Assembly (NCBI RefSeq): GCF_003384035.1
Contig: NZ_QQAK01000014.1
Coordinates: forward strand, 186,001 to 250,000
DNA length: 64,000 nt
Direction: 5' to 3'
DNA from: Sporosarcina sp. BI001-red
GTDB taxonomy: Bacteria; Bacillota; Bacilli; Bacillales_A; Planococcaceae
Below, in pieces: positions 24,694-32,750 of the stretch; position 1 is the first letter of the stretch; each line of letters starts with the position of its first letter. The notes under the pieces were generated by a model. The model had not been told where the DNA came from and searched no databases. It saw only the letters and a program-made list of their open reading frames with translations. Made by a program: the position numbers and the translations under genes.

Positions 24694-25737
24694 TTGATTG
24701 GAGACTTGTTCATTAATAAAAAGCTTAAACAAAGCTTTTCTGCAGTTCTAGACCACGTAACTAATACTTATAATCAGGTTATTTGTAGTGGGGCTGCAAC
24801 GATTGTGATCCATAATAATCATGTGGTTTTAGAAGAATATCTTGGACATCAATCTATTGCTAATGGAGCTAGACCTGTTCAAGAAGATACCCAGTTTCAC
24901 GTGGCATCTGTAAGGAAGAGCTATATTGGATTTGCAGTAGCTTACGCCGTTTATTCCGGTTGCATAGTTAATATTGATGACCTAGTTTTAACATACAAAC
25001 CAGACCTTGATCACAATGTATGGAAAGACACATCTATTAGACATTTGTTAACGCATACCCACGGGTTAAATGAAAAAGAAGGTATAACTTATCGGGAGTA
25101 TCCTCCAGGAGAAAACTGGACCTATAGACAAATTGGTATTAAAACTTTAACTGATATAGTGGAAAGCACTACTGGAATGACAGTATCAGATATTTTACAT
25201 GAACACGTATTTAAACCATTACACTTTACAGAGTCCAATTGGTATTCGAAAAAACATGAAAAACTTGCAGAAGTCATTCTTAAATATGACCAGGAAAGAA
25301 ATTGGCAAATCAGTAATAGTACTAAGGACGATACAATGAACATGTATGTATCTGCGCGGGAGTTAGCATATTGGGGATACCTTCATTTAAATGAAGGCAC
25401 CATTGAGGGGGAACAAATAGTTCCAACGAAAATTATTTCTTTAGCAACAGAATTACAAAGCCCTTCACACTTAGATGATAATTTACCTCAGAACGGTTTT
25501 TTATGGTTTATAAAGGATCTACCCGCTTTAAAAACAGAAATAGGCGAAGATGTACCAATAGGTTCCTATCAAATCCTTGGATATACAGGAGTAACCCTAT
25601 TAGTTATTCCTCAAGAAAATATAGTCGCTGTCCGTATGTTTAATAGTTTTGGCTCACCAGAGGGATATGATTATTTAGCTGATGTCAGATCGTTCGGCGA
25701 TACCGTTATGGGATGTCTAGAAAAAGGTAAGCGATGA
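24694..25737 (+). CDS. Serine hydrolase of the beta-lactamase class C / DD-peptidase-like family
   Basis: The product is up to 347 aa. The catalytic Ser72-x-x-Lys75 (SVRK) and Tyr144 (WTYRQIG, in place of YxN) are present, with a late GYTG in place of the KTG/HTG box. This is a cytoplasmic-type Beta-lactamase (PF00144) protein without signal peptide, so an esterase or peptidase is as likely as beta-lactam cleavage. The start is uncertain: TTG 24694 abuts AAAGGA, and TTG 24706 is also possible. It lies in an AT-rich patch directly behind the broken GNAT gene. The amidase gene follows after about 115 bases. Confidence 0.82.
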   Translation: MIGDLFINKKLKQSFSAVLDHVTNTYNQVICSGAATIVIHNNHVVLEEYLGHQSIANGARPVQEDTQFHVASVRKSYIGFAVAYAVYSGCIVNIDDLVLTYKPDLDHNVWKDTSIRHLLTHTHGLNEKEGITYREYPPGENWTYRQIGIKTLTDIVESTTGMTVSDILHEHVFKPLHFTESNWYSKKHEKLAEVILKYDQERNWQISNSTKDDTMNMYVSARELAYWGYLHLNEGTIEGEQIVPTKIISLATELQSPSHLDDNLPQNGFLWFIKDLPALKTEIGEDVPIGSYQILGYTGVTLLVIPQENIVAVRMFNSFGSPEGYDYLADVRSFGDTVMGCLEKGKR

Positions 25738-25853
25738 CCCCATTGTTTTAAAGAGGGATCATATTTCTGTGAAGTAACGCCAGATCAGTTCCCTTCTATA
25801 TCACACTTACTACACAGCTGTTTAATATAAAACATAAGGACTGATCAACTTTA

Positions 25854-27320
25854 ATGGATATAAAGTTTAAAAGTTTTTTTACAGAAGAACTATCAATAAG
25901 TGAAATTCAAGTAGCTATGGATAATGATGAAATTACTTCAAAAGAGTTAGTAATGTATTATTTAAATAGAATGGCGATGTATGACCAGAATGGACCCATC
26001 ATTAATTCTATGCTGGAAATAAATCCTGAAGCAATATTTATTGCAGAAGCACTGGATCATGAAAGAAGAATAAAAGGCGCAAGAGGTCCCTTGCATGGTA
26101 TTCCGGTTGTTCTCAAAGACAATATAGAAACAAATGATTTTATGCATACAAGTGCAGGAACAATTGCATTAGAAAATCATATAGCTAATCAGGATGCGTT
26201 TCTAGTGAAGAGGATACGCGAAGCAGGTGCAGTTATCGTAGGTAAGGCAAATATGACAGAATTAGCAAATGGAATGTCTAGTGAAATGTGGGCAGGCTAC
26301 AGTTCGAGAGGAGGACAAACTTTAAATCCTTATGGCGATCCACAACTATTCGTGGGAGGTTCCAGTTCAGGTTCCGCAGTGGCCGTTGCTTCGAATTTCA
26401 CAATGTTATCGGTAGGTACTGAAACAGATGCCTCTATTCTGAGTCCGGCTATTCAGAACTCAGTAGTAGGTATTAAGCCTACTGTGGGATTAATTAGCCG
26501 TCATGGTATTATCCCTTTCACATACTCCCAGGATACACCAGGACCTTTTGCAAGGACTGTTACAGATGCGGCCATTTTATTAGGTGCACTAACAGGAATA
26601 GATCAGAATGATGTTGCCACCTATAAAAGTGAGGGTAGGATAAAACAAGATTATACAATCTTTTTAGATTCGAACGGATTAAACGGCGCAAAAATAGGGA
26701 TATTCAATGACGCTCCAAAAGCATATATTGAATCAGGAGAGTATGATGAATCATTGTTTAAAAATGCGATTCAAGTATTAATTGAACAAGGAGCAACTGT
26801 TATTGAAGATATCGAGATTCCTTCTATCCATAGAGAGTGGAAGGGTGACGTAATGTTATATGAGTTAAAGCATAGTCTTGATAACTATCTTGCTAAATTA
26901 CCTTCTCATATGACTGTACACTCTTTATCTGATTTAATTCAATTTAATATTAGTATCAAAGAAAAAGCTTTGAAATATGGACAGGATAAATTGGAACGAA
27001 CAGAAAGACTTTCTAACACATTAAGAAGTCCTGAATATTTAAAATCCAAAATAGAGGACTTATATTTTTCTCAAGATCAAGGAATTGACTATGCATTGAA
27101 AAAGTATGATCTTGATGCCATTGTGTTCCCTTCATATATTGGATCAACAATTAGTGCTAAAGCTGGATATCCATCCATAGCTATACCGGCTGGATATATG
27201 GAAAGTGGAAGACCTTTTGGTATAACTTTTGCTAGCACCGCTTTTAGTGAAGGTATTTTACTAAAACTTGCTTTTGCATTTGAACAGGCTACTAAGCTTC
27301 GAGAACCTCCAAAGTTCTAA
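25854..27320 (+). CDS. Amidase-signature family hydrolase
   Basis: The 488-aa protein carries the Ser-cisSer-Lys triad region: Lys88 in VVLKDNIE, the Gly/Ser-rich loop GGSSSGSAVAVA (168-179) and the nucleophile Ser194. The nucleophile motif reads GTETDAS instead of the usual GTDTGGS. The family includes enantioselective amidases, allophanate hydrolase and GatA. Here there are no GatB/C partners and no urea carboxylase domain, so the substrate is unknown. Base composition is AT-rich like the serine hydrolase gene upstream, and joint acquisition is likely. The ribosome site is weak. Confidence 0.85.
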   Translation: MDIKFKSFFTEELSISEIQVAMDNDEITSKELVMYYLNRMAMYDQNGPIINSMLEINPEAIFIAEALDHERRIKGARGPLHGIPVVLKDNIETNDFMHTSAGTIALENHIANQDAFLVKRIREAGAVIVGKANMTELANGMSSEMWAGYSSRGGQTLNPYGDPQLFVGGSSSGSAVAVASNFTMLSVGTETDASILSPAIQNSVVGIKPTVGLISRHGIIPFTYSQDTPGPFARTVTDAAILLGALTGIDQNDVATYKSEGRIKQDYTIFLDSNGLNGAKIGIFNDAPKAYIESGEYDESLFKNAIQVLIEQGATVIEDIEIPSIHREWKGDVMLYELKHSLDNYLAKLPSHMTVHSLSDLIQFNISIKEKALKYGQDKLERTERLSNTLRSPEYLKSKIEDLYFSQDQGIDYALKKYDLDAIVFPSYIGSTISAKAGYPSIAIPAGYMESGRPFGITFASTAFSEGILLKLAFAFEQATKLREPPKF

Positions 27321-27511
27321 GTATAGCGGAGTTTTATTTCCCTATACTTTACTTGAAATTGTGAGATGAGGTTATAAACGAAACCGATTCAAGCAAACGC
27401 ATAACGTACACAAAATAATAAATTTTCTTCAAACTAGCGGCAGACGATTTCCTAACTTTTATTTTGCACCATACAACTGTTCCTGAAGTGGGACAAAGAG
27501 GTGATGATATA

Positions 27512-27709
27512 TTGATCAGTTTCTTGGAAAATATATACGGAATGTCTATAGCCATACTACTTTTATGTTCATTTTTTCATGTGAGACAGTTAAAAAAAAC
27601 GAAGAGAGATCGGAAACTTTCTACTTTTGAATTTTTAGTGTATATAATTACTCAAGTCGCAATTATTGCATGGGTAGCTAGCTTTTTCTTTCTTAGATAT
27701 GGGACATAA
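27512..27709 (+). CDS. Small two-helix membrane protein, 65 aa
   Basis: I use the TTG at 27512, 7 bases after AGAGGTGA. A longer upstream frame starts without a ribosome site. The protein has two hydrophobic helices (about 8-24 and 42-60) joined by a basic loop (RQLKKTKRDRK). It lies at the right end of the AT-rich patch. No family recognised. Confidence 0.55.
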   Translation: MISFLENIYGMSIAILLLCSFFHVRQLKKTKRDRKLSTFEFLVYIITQVAIIAWVASFFFLRYGT

Positions 27710-27807
27710 CTAAAATGTTCTTACTCCCCCCTACACAATAAGAACAGATTATAGCTGGATAAGGGGCATTCTTTTTTATAAAACTGAAGCTTGTACCTAC
27801 TAGGTAA

Positions 27808-27850
27808 GAAACCATTTTGATTAATCTTTTTCAAAATGGTTTCTTCTTAT
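27808..27850 (+). terminator. Terminator-like hairpin
   Basis: GAAACCATTTTGA/TCAAAATGGTTTC stem with a T-rich loop and a TTCTTATT tail. It is the probable end of transcription from the AT-rich patch. Confidence 0.55.
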
Positions 27851-27940
27851 TCACCACAAAACTAAGATATGCGGGTATGAGGATTTAATTAGATGCGCTC
27901 ACGCTGAATCTATCCACCTACCTATACAGCCACACACAGC

Positions 27941-27968
27941 AAAAAAGGAATCCATTTCGGATCCCTTT
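27941..27968 (-). terminator. Terminator of the coiled-coil membrane protein gene
   Basis: AAGGGATCC/GGATtCCTT stem followed by TTTTTT on the minus strand, right after the stop codon. Confidence 0.85.
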
Positions 27969-27972
27969 CTTG

Positions 27973-28194
27973 TTAGTGGTCATCTGATTGCTTTTGCTCT
28001 AGTTTTTCTAGACGCGCATTTTGTTTATCAATGGTCTTTTGCAACTTAGCGGTTTTCTTCCGTTCCATCTCCAACTTCTTCTTTGACTTATTTTCGTATC
28101 CCCGTAACGCTTTTAGCGCCGCAGATATCGCAAAAATCATAAGAATGATTGGCAGAAGCATTTTCAATACAATGATGATTCCTGATCCTAACAT
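27973..28194 (-). CDS. Small membrane protein with a C-terminal coiled coil
   Basis: The 73-aa protein has one strong N-terminal membrane helix (about 5-28) and a Lys/Glu-rich heptad region (about 36-68, MERKKTAKLQKTIDKQNARLEKLEQKQ) that should form a coiled coil in the cytoplasm. It resembles the small phage-shock or DUF-type envelope proteins seen in Bacillus, but I cannot name a family. It is 57 bases downstream of the DUF4825 lipoprotein gene on the same strand. Confidence 0.65.
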   Translation of the reverse strand: MLGSGIIIVLKMLLPIILMIFAISAALKALRGYENKSKKKLEMERKKTAKLQKTIDKQNARLEKLEQKQSDDH

Positions 28195-28251
28195 AGTATT
28201 CCTTCTTCATCTCCCTTATTTCACTGCAGACAAACGCAAGTCATCTGACAC

Positions 28252-28725
28252 CTATTTCTCTTCGAAGATGACAGCAATCTCATCCGAATCCACTGGCTTA
28301 TCATCCTCTAGCTTTTTCAATTCTACTTCATTGTTCACGTCTCTTAAGTCTACACCATACCACTCTTCCATACCCTTTCTTTTTGCAGTGTGTCCTTTTC
28401 CATCCACCACTATTGTAACCAGGTCAGTGTTTTGGACGAGTACAAAATACGCGGTCGCGTTTCGCATCATCATTTCATCTGTAAACTCTCCGTCTGCTGT
28501 CTCATAATATAATTTCACTTCATAAGGTTCTTTCTTCGTCTTTAACTCCATTCCCTCATATTGGCTATAACCGGGAAGTTCTTTTGCAATAGCCCCTAAC
28601 TTATTCGCATCCCCCACATAACTATCTTTGTACTGGAACAGATCCGGGTCTGCCTTTTCCCCTACGGAACATCCACTCAGAACTAACCCACCGGCCAATA
28701 TAACAGCGTATAGTCCTTTTCTCAT
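28252..28725 (-). CDS. DUF4825 lipoprotein
   Basis: The 157-aa product has a lipobox (LVLSGC, Cys19) and the DUF4825 pattern: DLFQYKDSYVGDANKLGAIAKELPG, then MELKTKKEPYEVKLYY and TAYFVLVQNTDLVTI. DUF4825 domains often appear at the end of BlaR1-like M56 proteins or as lipoproteins. Function unknown. GAAGGTGAT is the ribosome site. Confidence 0.85.
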   Translation of the reverse strand: MRKGLYAVILAGGLVLSGCSVGEKADPDLFQYKDSYVGDANKLGAIAKELPGYSQYEGMELKTKKEPYEVKLYYETADGEFTDEMMMRNATAYFVLVQNTDLVTIVVDGKGHTAKRKGMEEWYGVDLRDVNNEVELKKLEDDKPVDSDEIAVIFEEK

Positions 28726-28854
28726 CTAATCACCTTCTTCAGACAGACATGAATTCGTGCTTAGTATCACCTATCATACCATCTGTTATTCTAATATTCC
28801 TTATAGAACAATCTGTTAGAAATTCACACCTAACAAAAATAAGATGTGATTTTC

Positions 28855-28923
28855 ATGACAAAAGAAATGGTTTACGTTCTTCTTTTAGTCACCATTTACT
28901 TTACTGTCATTCTCCTTAAATAG
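28855..28923 (+). CDS. Possible 22-aa hydrophobic micropeptide
   Basis: ATG to TAG encodes a short charged start (TKEM) followed by a single membrane-helix-like stretch (VYVLLLVTIYFTVILLK). The ribosome site (AAGATGTGAT) is weak and no terminator is visible. It could be a small membrane peptide or chance. Confidence 0.25.
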   Translation: MTKEMVYVLLLVTIYFTVILLK

Positions 28924-28947
28924 TTGACTCTCGATTCATTAGTCTAG

Positions 28948-28976
28948 TTGACAACGTTCCTATTTTTATTAAATAT
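28948..28976 (+). promoter_or_regulatory. Promoter of the acyltransferase gene
   Basis: Consensus TTGACA (28948-28953), 17 bases, then AAATAT (28971-28976). Confidence 0.6.
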
Positions 28977-29135
28977 GAGTTTAGTTTATTAATTACTTCG
29001 ACGTACGGGAACCCGCATAAGGAATTCTTAATACTACCGACAGTTCACCGACATGGATTACTTTGCAATTCATTCTATTTTTACGGTATACTGGCAGTTC
29101 ACTTATACAATAAGCCGGTAAAGGAATGATTTTCG

Positions 29136-30233
29136 ATGAAAAAAGAAATCGCTTCCATCTACTATGTGCGGTTTTTTGCAATGCTATTTGTTGTGCTTGT
29201 ACATACTACGGCTCAATACCGACACTTGTTTCCAGCACCTTCAATTCAGAACACATTCTACTTTTTTCTGAATAATATTATTCGGGTTGAGGGCGGAATG
29301 TTCGTTATGATTATGGGGATCGTGTTTTTCTACATGTATCGGGATCGTCCTTTTACGAAGGATGTACTGCTCACCTATTGGAAAAAACGCGTAACGTATA
29401 TTCTCATTCCGTATATTGTCTGGTCACTCATTTACGAAGTGGAAATGTGGCATTATCAGGATCGTCCACTTGTGTTGTCGGACATCCTTCACCGGATCCT
29501 ATTTGGGGAAAGTAAATATCAGCTCTATTTCATATTCATTGTTGTGCAGTTTTATCTAGTATTCCCCTTACTGATGATGCTAGTCCGCAAATTCTCGTTT
29601 TTCCGGAAGTACTTATGGCTCTTCGGAATTCTCGCTGAATACGCCTATTTCCAATTTTCAATTCATACTGACTTTGTCACTGTACCTCTCATGTTCAGCT
29701 TTATCGGCTCGTATATGCTGGGTGCCTGGATTGGGGTGTACTACGAGACCATTATTGAAAAAATGACGAAAAAGAAGATGGCGATTGCCGGAATCAGTAG
29801 TCTTCTCTTTGGATTGACTTATGTGTTCATCCGATACCGGAATACGTATTTTGACCGGTTGCCTATTGACGATGATTATTATAAGATGATCGGGATTTTG
29901 TTCAAAGTGATCGGCAGTTTGTTCTTCTTCTACTTTGCTGAGTATATAGTGCGTTGGTCAAGTCAAAAATCTGTCCACAGGATGCGTAGTATTGCGTACT
30001 ATTCGTTCGGCTTCTACTTAATGCACCCACTCGTACTGTTCCAAGTGATGAAGTACTTACCGACACGTGGCACACCGATTTCATGGCACATTACAATCTT
30101 TTTGCAGTATTCGATTACAGTCATTCTTTGCTATCTTATCATCTGGTTCTTTCACCGCTTCGTACCTTTTGCAAGCTTCATCTTCGGGAAATTACCGAAG
30201 AACGCGAAGTTGTTCTGGCAGATTAAAGAATAG
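29136..30233 (+). CDS. Acyltransferase_3 family membrane protein
   Basis: The 365-aa integral membrane protein has about ten helices. The opening (ASIYYVRFFAMLFVVLVHTT) contains the conserved Arg and His of acyltransferase-3 proteins (OafA/WecH/IcaC-like), which move acetyl or succinyl groups onto surface polysaccharides. The later string SIAYYSFGFYLMHPLVLF is also typical. There are no polysaccharide genes nearby, so the acceptor is unknown. It is monocistronic, with promoter and terminator. Confidence 0.88.
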   Translation: MKKEIASIYYVRFFAMLFVVLVHTTAQYRHLFPAPSIQNTFYFFLNNIIRVEGGMFVMIMGIVFFYMYRDRPFTKDVLLTYWKKRVTYILIPYIVWSLIYEVEMWHYQDRPLVLSDILHRILFGESKYQLYFIFIVVQFYLVFPLLMMLVRKFSFFRKYLWLFGILAEYAYFQFSIHTDFVTVPLMFSFIGSYMLGAWIGVYYETIIEKMTKKKMAIAGISSLLFGLTYVFIRYRNTYFDRLPIDDDYYKMIGILFKVIGSLFFFYFAEYIVRWSSQKSVHRMRSIAYYSFGFYLMHPLVLFQVMKYLPTRGTPISWHITIFLQYSITVILCYLIIWFFHRFVPFASFIFGKLPKNAKLFWQIKE

Positions 30234-30253
30234 CGATGGTCACACAGCAACTC

Positions 30254-30288
30254 AACCTGTGAAGATATACTCTTCTCAGGTTTTTTTT
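30254..30288 (+). terminator. Terminator of the acyltransferase gene
   Basis: AACCTG-AAGA/CTTCT-CAGGTT stem followed by eight Ts. Confidence 0.85.
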
Positions 30289-30357
30289 AGGCATATATGC
30301 TTCTTCAGTTTTCTTTTTACGCACAATTGATTATCATTAACACGGGAGGCGATGAAA

Positions 30358-30816
30358 ATGAAAAAGTTATTCATTTTACTAGTAGCAAGCATCATGCTCG
30401 CAGCATGCAACAATGAGGACAAATCTGAGAAGACTTCAGATTCTGATAAAAAACCGGCTACGTCGGAATCGCAGCAACAAGCGGGTTCTAAAACAGCAGA
30501 AGATCAAGTGGGGTTAGAAGAAGGCCTGAAAGCTGATTCTACTAAAGTAAAGTACGAAGATATCTCCAAAGGAGAAGTACCCGCTAATAAGAAAGTGAGT
30601 TTTACCGGTACTGTTTTCTCTATTGAAGAAGGACGATATGGACTGAAAAGCGACATCACCGATTCGTCTGAAGAAGTACTATGGGTCGACGATCTTCGTT
30701 TAGGTGAACGAACGGAAATACCAGAGGGCAGTACTATAACTATATACGGCAGTTATTCCGAGACCGACGAACAAGACGTGCCCAAGATGCGCGCTGTATT
30801 TATGGATATTAACTAA
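30358..30816 (+). CDS. OB-fold (tRNA_anti-like) lipoprotein
   Basis: The second ATG (30358) is used, 8 bases after GGGAGG; the first is only 2 bases away. The 152-aa product has a lipobox (MLAAC, Cys17), a Ser/Lys/Glu-rich linker (to about 60), and a beta domain that resembles the tRNA_anti-like OB fold of secreted lipoproteins (KKVSFTGTVFSIEEGRYGL, then EIPEGSTITIYGSYSE). It likely binds something at the outer membrane face. The ligand is unknown. Confidence 0.75.
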   Translation: MKKLFILLVASIMLAACNNEDKSEKTSDSDKKPATSESQQQAGSKTAEDQVGLEEGLKADSTKVKYEDISKGEVPANKKVSFTGTVFSIEEGRYGLKSDITDSSEEVLWVDDLRLGERTEIPEGSTITIYGSYSETDEQDVPKMRAVFMDIN

Positions 30817-31006
30817 TCATTTACATCTCTGATTCTGTTCAACTCTGGAAAAGTTCCTTCACTGATGGATAAACCTATATCTTTTCTTTGGGAGTCCCAG
30901 GCGAAAGAATACTTTCAGCTTTATAACATAAATTTTTTCATAAAGTGTACAAATTAGGACAAACTATAGATATTCAATACGATGACTTTGGTTAGGAGCG
31001 ATTTGT

Positions 31007-31393
31007 ATGACAATGAAGAGTAGTGCATCTGGTCAAAGCTACAAAGAACAACAAATTAAACAGCAACAACAGCAGCTCAGGGAAAACCAATCACAAACTG
31101 AACAACAGTTTAGTCTAAAAAAGAAACAGGCGTTACAAGCGATGCAGCAAGCAGTACAAGTCATTCAGCAAATGACTGTCATGGGCGACTTAGCCCCCTT
31201 ACAACAAGCCCAGCAGCAGCTTCAACAAGCGATTCAACAATTGAATTACATGCAAGGTCTCGCAATTACCCAGTCCACCACTGCTGAACAACAGCAATTG
31301 GAGCAAGTCCAGCAACAAATTGAGCAAGCCGCACAGACCCTTCAACTTATCCAATCTTTAAACAGCGGCAATAACAGTTTCAAAAAGGCTTAA
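31007..31393 (+). CDS. Glutamine-rich helical protein
   Basis: This 128-aa protein contains 41 Gln by my count (32%), in runs of two to five spaced by Leu, Ile, Val, Ala and Met at near-heptad intervals. That suggests a long amphipathic helix or coiled coil with a break at MGDLAPLQQ. It has no signal peptide, no membrane helix and no Trp, Cys or His. TTAGGAG precedes the ATG by 8 bases, and a terminator follows. No family recognised. Similar Gln-rich small proteins of Bacillales are sometimes spore-associated, but that is only a suggestion. Confidence 0.75.
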   Translation: MTMKSSASGQSYKEQQIKQQQQQLRENQSQTEQQFSLKKKQALQAMQQAVQVIQQMTVMGDLAPLQQAQQQLQQAIQQLNYMQGLAITQSTTAEQQQLEQVQQQIEQAAQTLQLIQSLNSGNNSFKKA

Positions 31394-31398
31394 AGAAA

Positions 31399-31430
31399 AA
31401 CGTCTATGACTTTAAAAGTCATGGACGTTT
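31399..31430. terminator. Terminator between convergent units
   Basis: AACGTC-ATGACTTT/AAAGTCAT-GACGTT stem. Weak T/A tails on both sides serve the Gln-rich gene and the molybdenum hydroxylase operon. Confidence 0.8.
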
Positions 31431-31917
31431 ATTCGTTTTCTGTCTGTCCAGAAGCTAACAAAGTATGAACAGCCTCCCGTATCTCTTCATACCCCGTGCA
31501 CCTGCATATATTGGATTGTAACCATTCTTCTATTAACTCATCATTAGCATCAGGATGAGTAGTAATTAGCGAATGACAATTCACGATAAAACCAGGTGTA
31601 CAATAACCGCATTGGATCGCCCAATTATCGACAAAGGCTTTTGAAACAGGTGAATCCATAAGTCCTTCAATCGTTGTAATCGGCTGATCAATAACTTCAA
31701 CAGCTAACGACAAGCAGGAATGTGAGGGTTTTCCGTTGATAAGGACTGAACAAGCACCGCAATCTCCATTTTCACAACCACGTTTGGCACCTGTCAATCC
31801 AAGCTGTTCTCTTAAAGCAATGAGCAGTGTATCTGCAGATCGGACAACCGCGTCATGAGTTTCACCGTTTACATGCAGTTGAATTAGTTGTTTAGACGTT
31901 TTGCTAAGCGAATTCAT
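31429..31917 (-). CDS. Molybdenum hydroxylase 2Fe-2S subunit (xanthine dehydrogenase family)
   Basis: The 162-aa subunit has both [2Fe-2S] sites: a plant-ferredoxin type CENGDCGACSVLINGKPSHSC (about 46-66) and the CGYCTPG...NICRCTG type (about 102-141). It passes electrons from the molybdenum centre to FAD. It is the last gene of the operon and overlaps the FAD subunit gene by 4 bases. It corresponds to PucE/XdhC-type small subunits. Confidence 0.93.
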   Translation of the reverse strand: MNSLSKTSKQLIQLHVNGETHDAVVRSADTLLIALREQLGLTGAKRGCENGDCGACSVLINGKPSHSCLSLAVEVIDQPITTIEGLMDSPVSKAFVDNWAIQCGYCTPGFIVNCHSLITTHPDANDELIEEWLQSNICRCTGYEEIREAVHTLLASGQTENE

Positions 31918-32750
31918 TTCGTCAACTCCAATTCCTCTAGTATGTCCTTTAACACATTCCTCAAGACAAAGGTACGGTATGCTTTAGTTCCTTGAATGTC
32001 ATCCACAACATCTTCGGGAAGATGTTGCATAGCTGTTCCAATTCTCTCCATTACCGGAACCTTAGTATCGTTTAAGACGGACTCCAACTTGAACGATCGA
32101 AAAGGATACTGGCAGACACCACTAAATGCAATCTGTATTTGACACTCCTTAACTAGTGCAGCGACAGAAACTACCGGGTAACCTACTTTAGAAATTTTTG
32201 TCCTTTTCTTAGCCATATGAGGGTGGTCCAAGTAGCTTTTATCCACAATTATTTGGACAAGAAACTCCCCTGTTTCTAGCTCCAATTGCTTCTTAAAAAT
32301 AGATTCTAGTGAGACTATACGTTGTTCCAACCCTTTTGCTAATTTCACTTTTGCATCTGCTACCAGCAGGGGCAATATGCCTTCTTTATAAATCAGTTCG
32401 CTATTTAGATTCCCGCCAATCGTAATCTTATTTCTTGATGTATGATCCGCAATTCGCTGGACGGTGTCTCCTAATAATGGAAATAGTTTTGATTTAGCAA
32501 TGTCATTTAAGGAAACAGTACTGCCAATAACTAATTCGTTACCGCGTATTTCCAATACGTTGCACTCCGGAATCCCTTTTATGTCGATTACCATATCTGT
32601 TTGCAACTGATTTACACGAGCTAATGTAATAATTTCCGTACCGCCTGAATAGAACATTGCTTTATTCCCTTTCTGCTTTGCGTTAAGAAACAACTTGCTT
32701 GCTTCCTTAGCAGTTGTCGGTTTTATATATTTGAAGTCAAAAGCAATCAT
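31914..32750 (-). CDS. Molybdenum hydroxylase FAD-binding subunit
   Basis: The 278-aa protein has the FAD_binding_5 motif MFYSGGTEII near residue 34 and TIGGNLNSE near 110 (usually TIGGNL or similar). A CO-dehydrogenase flavoprotein C-terminal domain follows (SKVGYPVVSVAALVK). It overlaps both neighbours by 4 bases. It fits the medium subunit of xanthine-dehydrogenase-like enzymes. Confidence 0.92.
   Translation of the reverse strand: MIAFDFKYIKPTTAKEASKLFLNAKQKGNKAMFYSGGTEIITLARVNQLQTDMVIDIKGIPECNVLEIRGNELVIGSTVSLNDIAKSKLFPLLGDTVQRIADHTSRNKITIGGNLNSELIYKEGILPLLVADAKVKLAKGLEQRIVSLESIFKKQLELETGEFLVQIIVDKSYLDHPHMAKKRTKISKVGYPVVSVAALVKECQIQIAFSGVCQYPFRSFKLESVLNDTKVPVMERIGTAMQHLPEDVVDDIQGTKAYRTFVLRNVLKDILEELELTK

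Larger units (their letters stand above)
28726..29135. other. Intergenic region with a possible micro-ORF and a promoter
   Basis: About 410 bases. The right half holds a good promoter (28948-28976) for the acyltransferase gene. A 22-codon hydrophobic frame sits at 28855-28923. I see nothing else. Confidence 0.5.

Noticed and set aside
27716-27748. TGTTCTTA/TAAGAACA inverted repeat as terminator
   Set aside because: There is no T run on either side and the loop is long. It could be a protein-binding dyad, but nothing else supports it.
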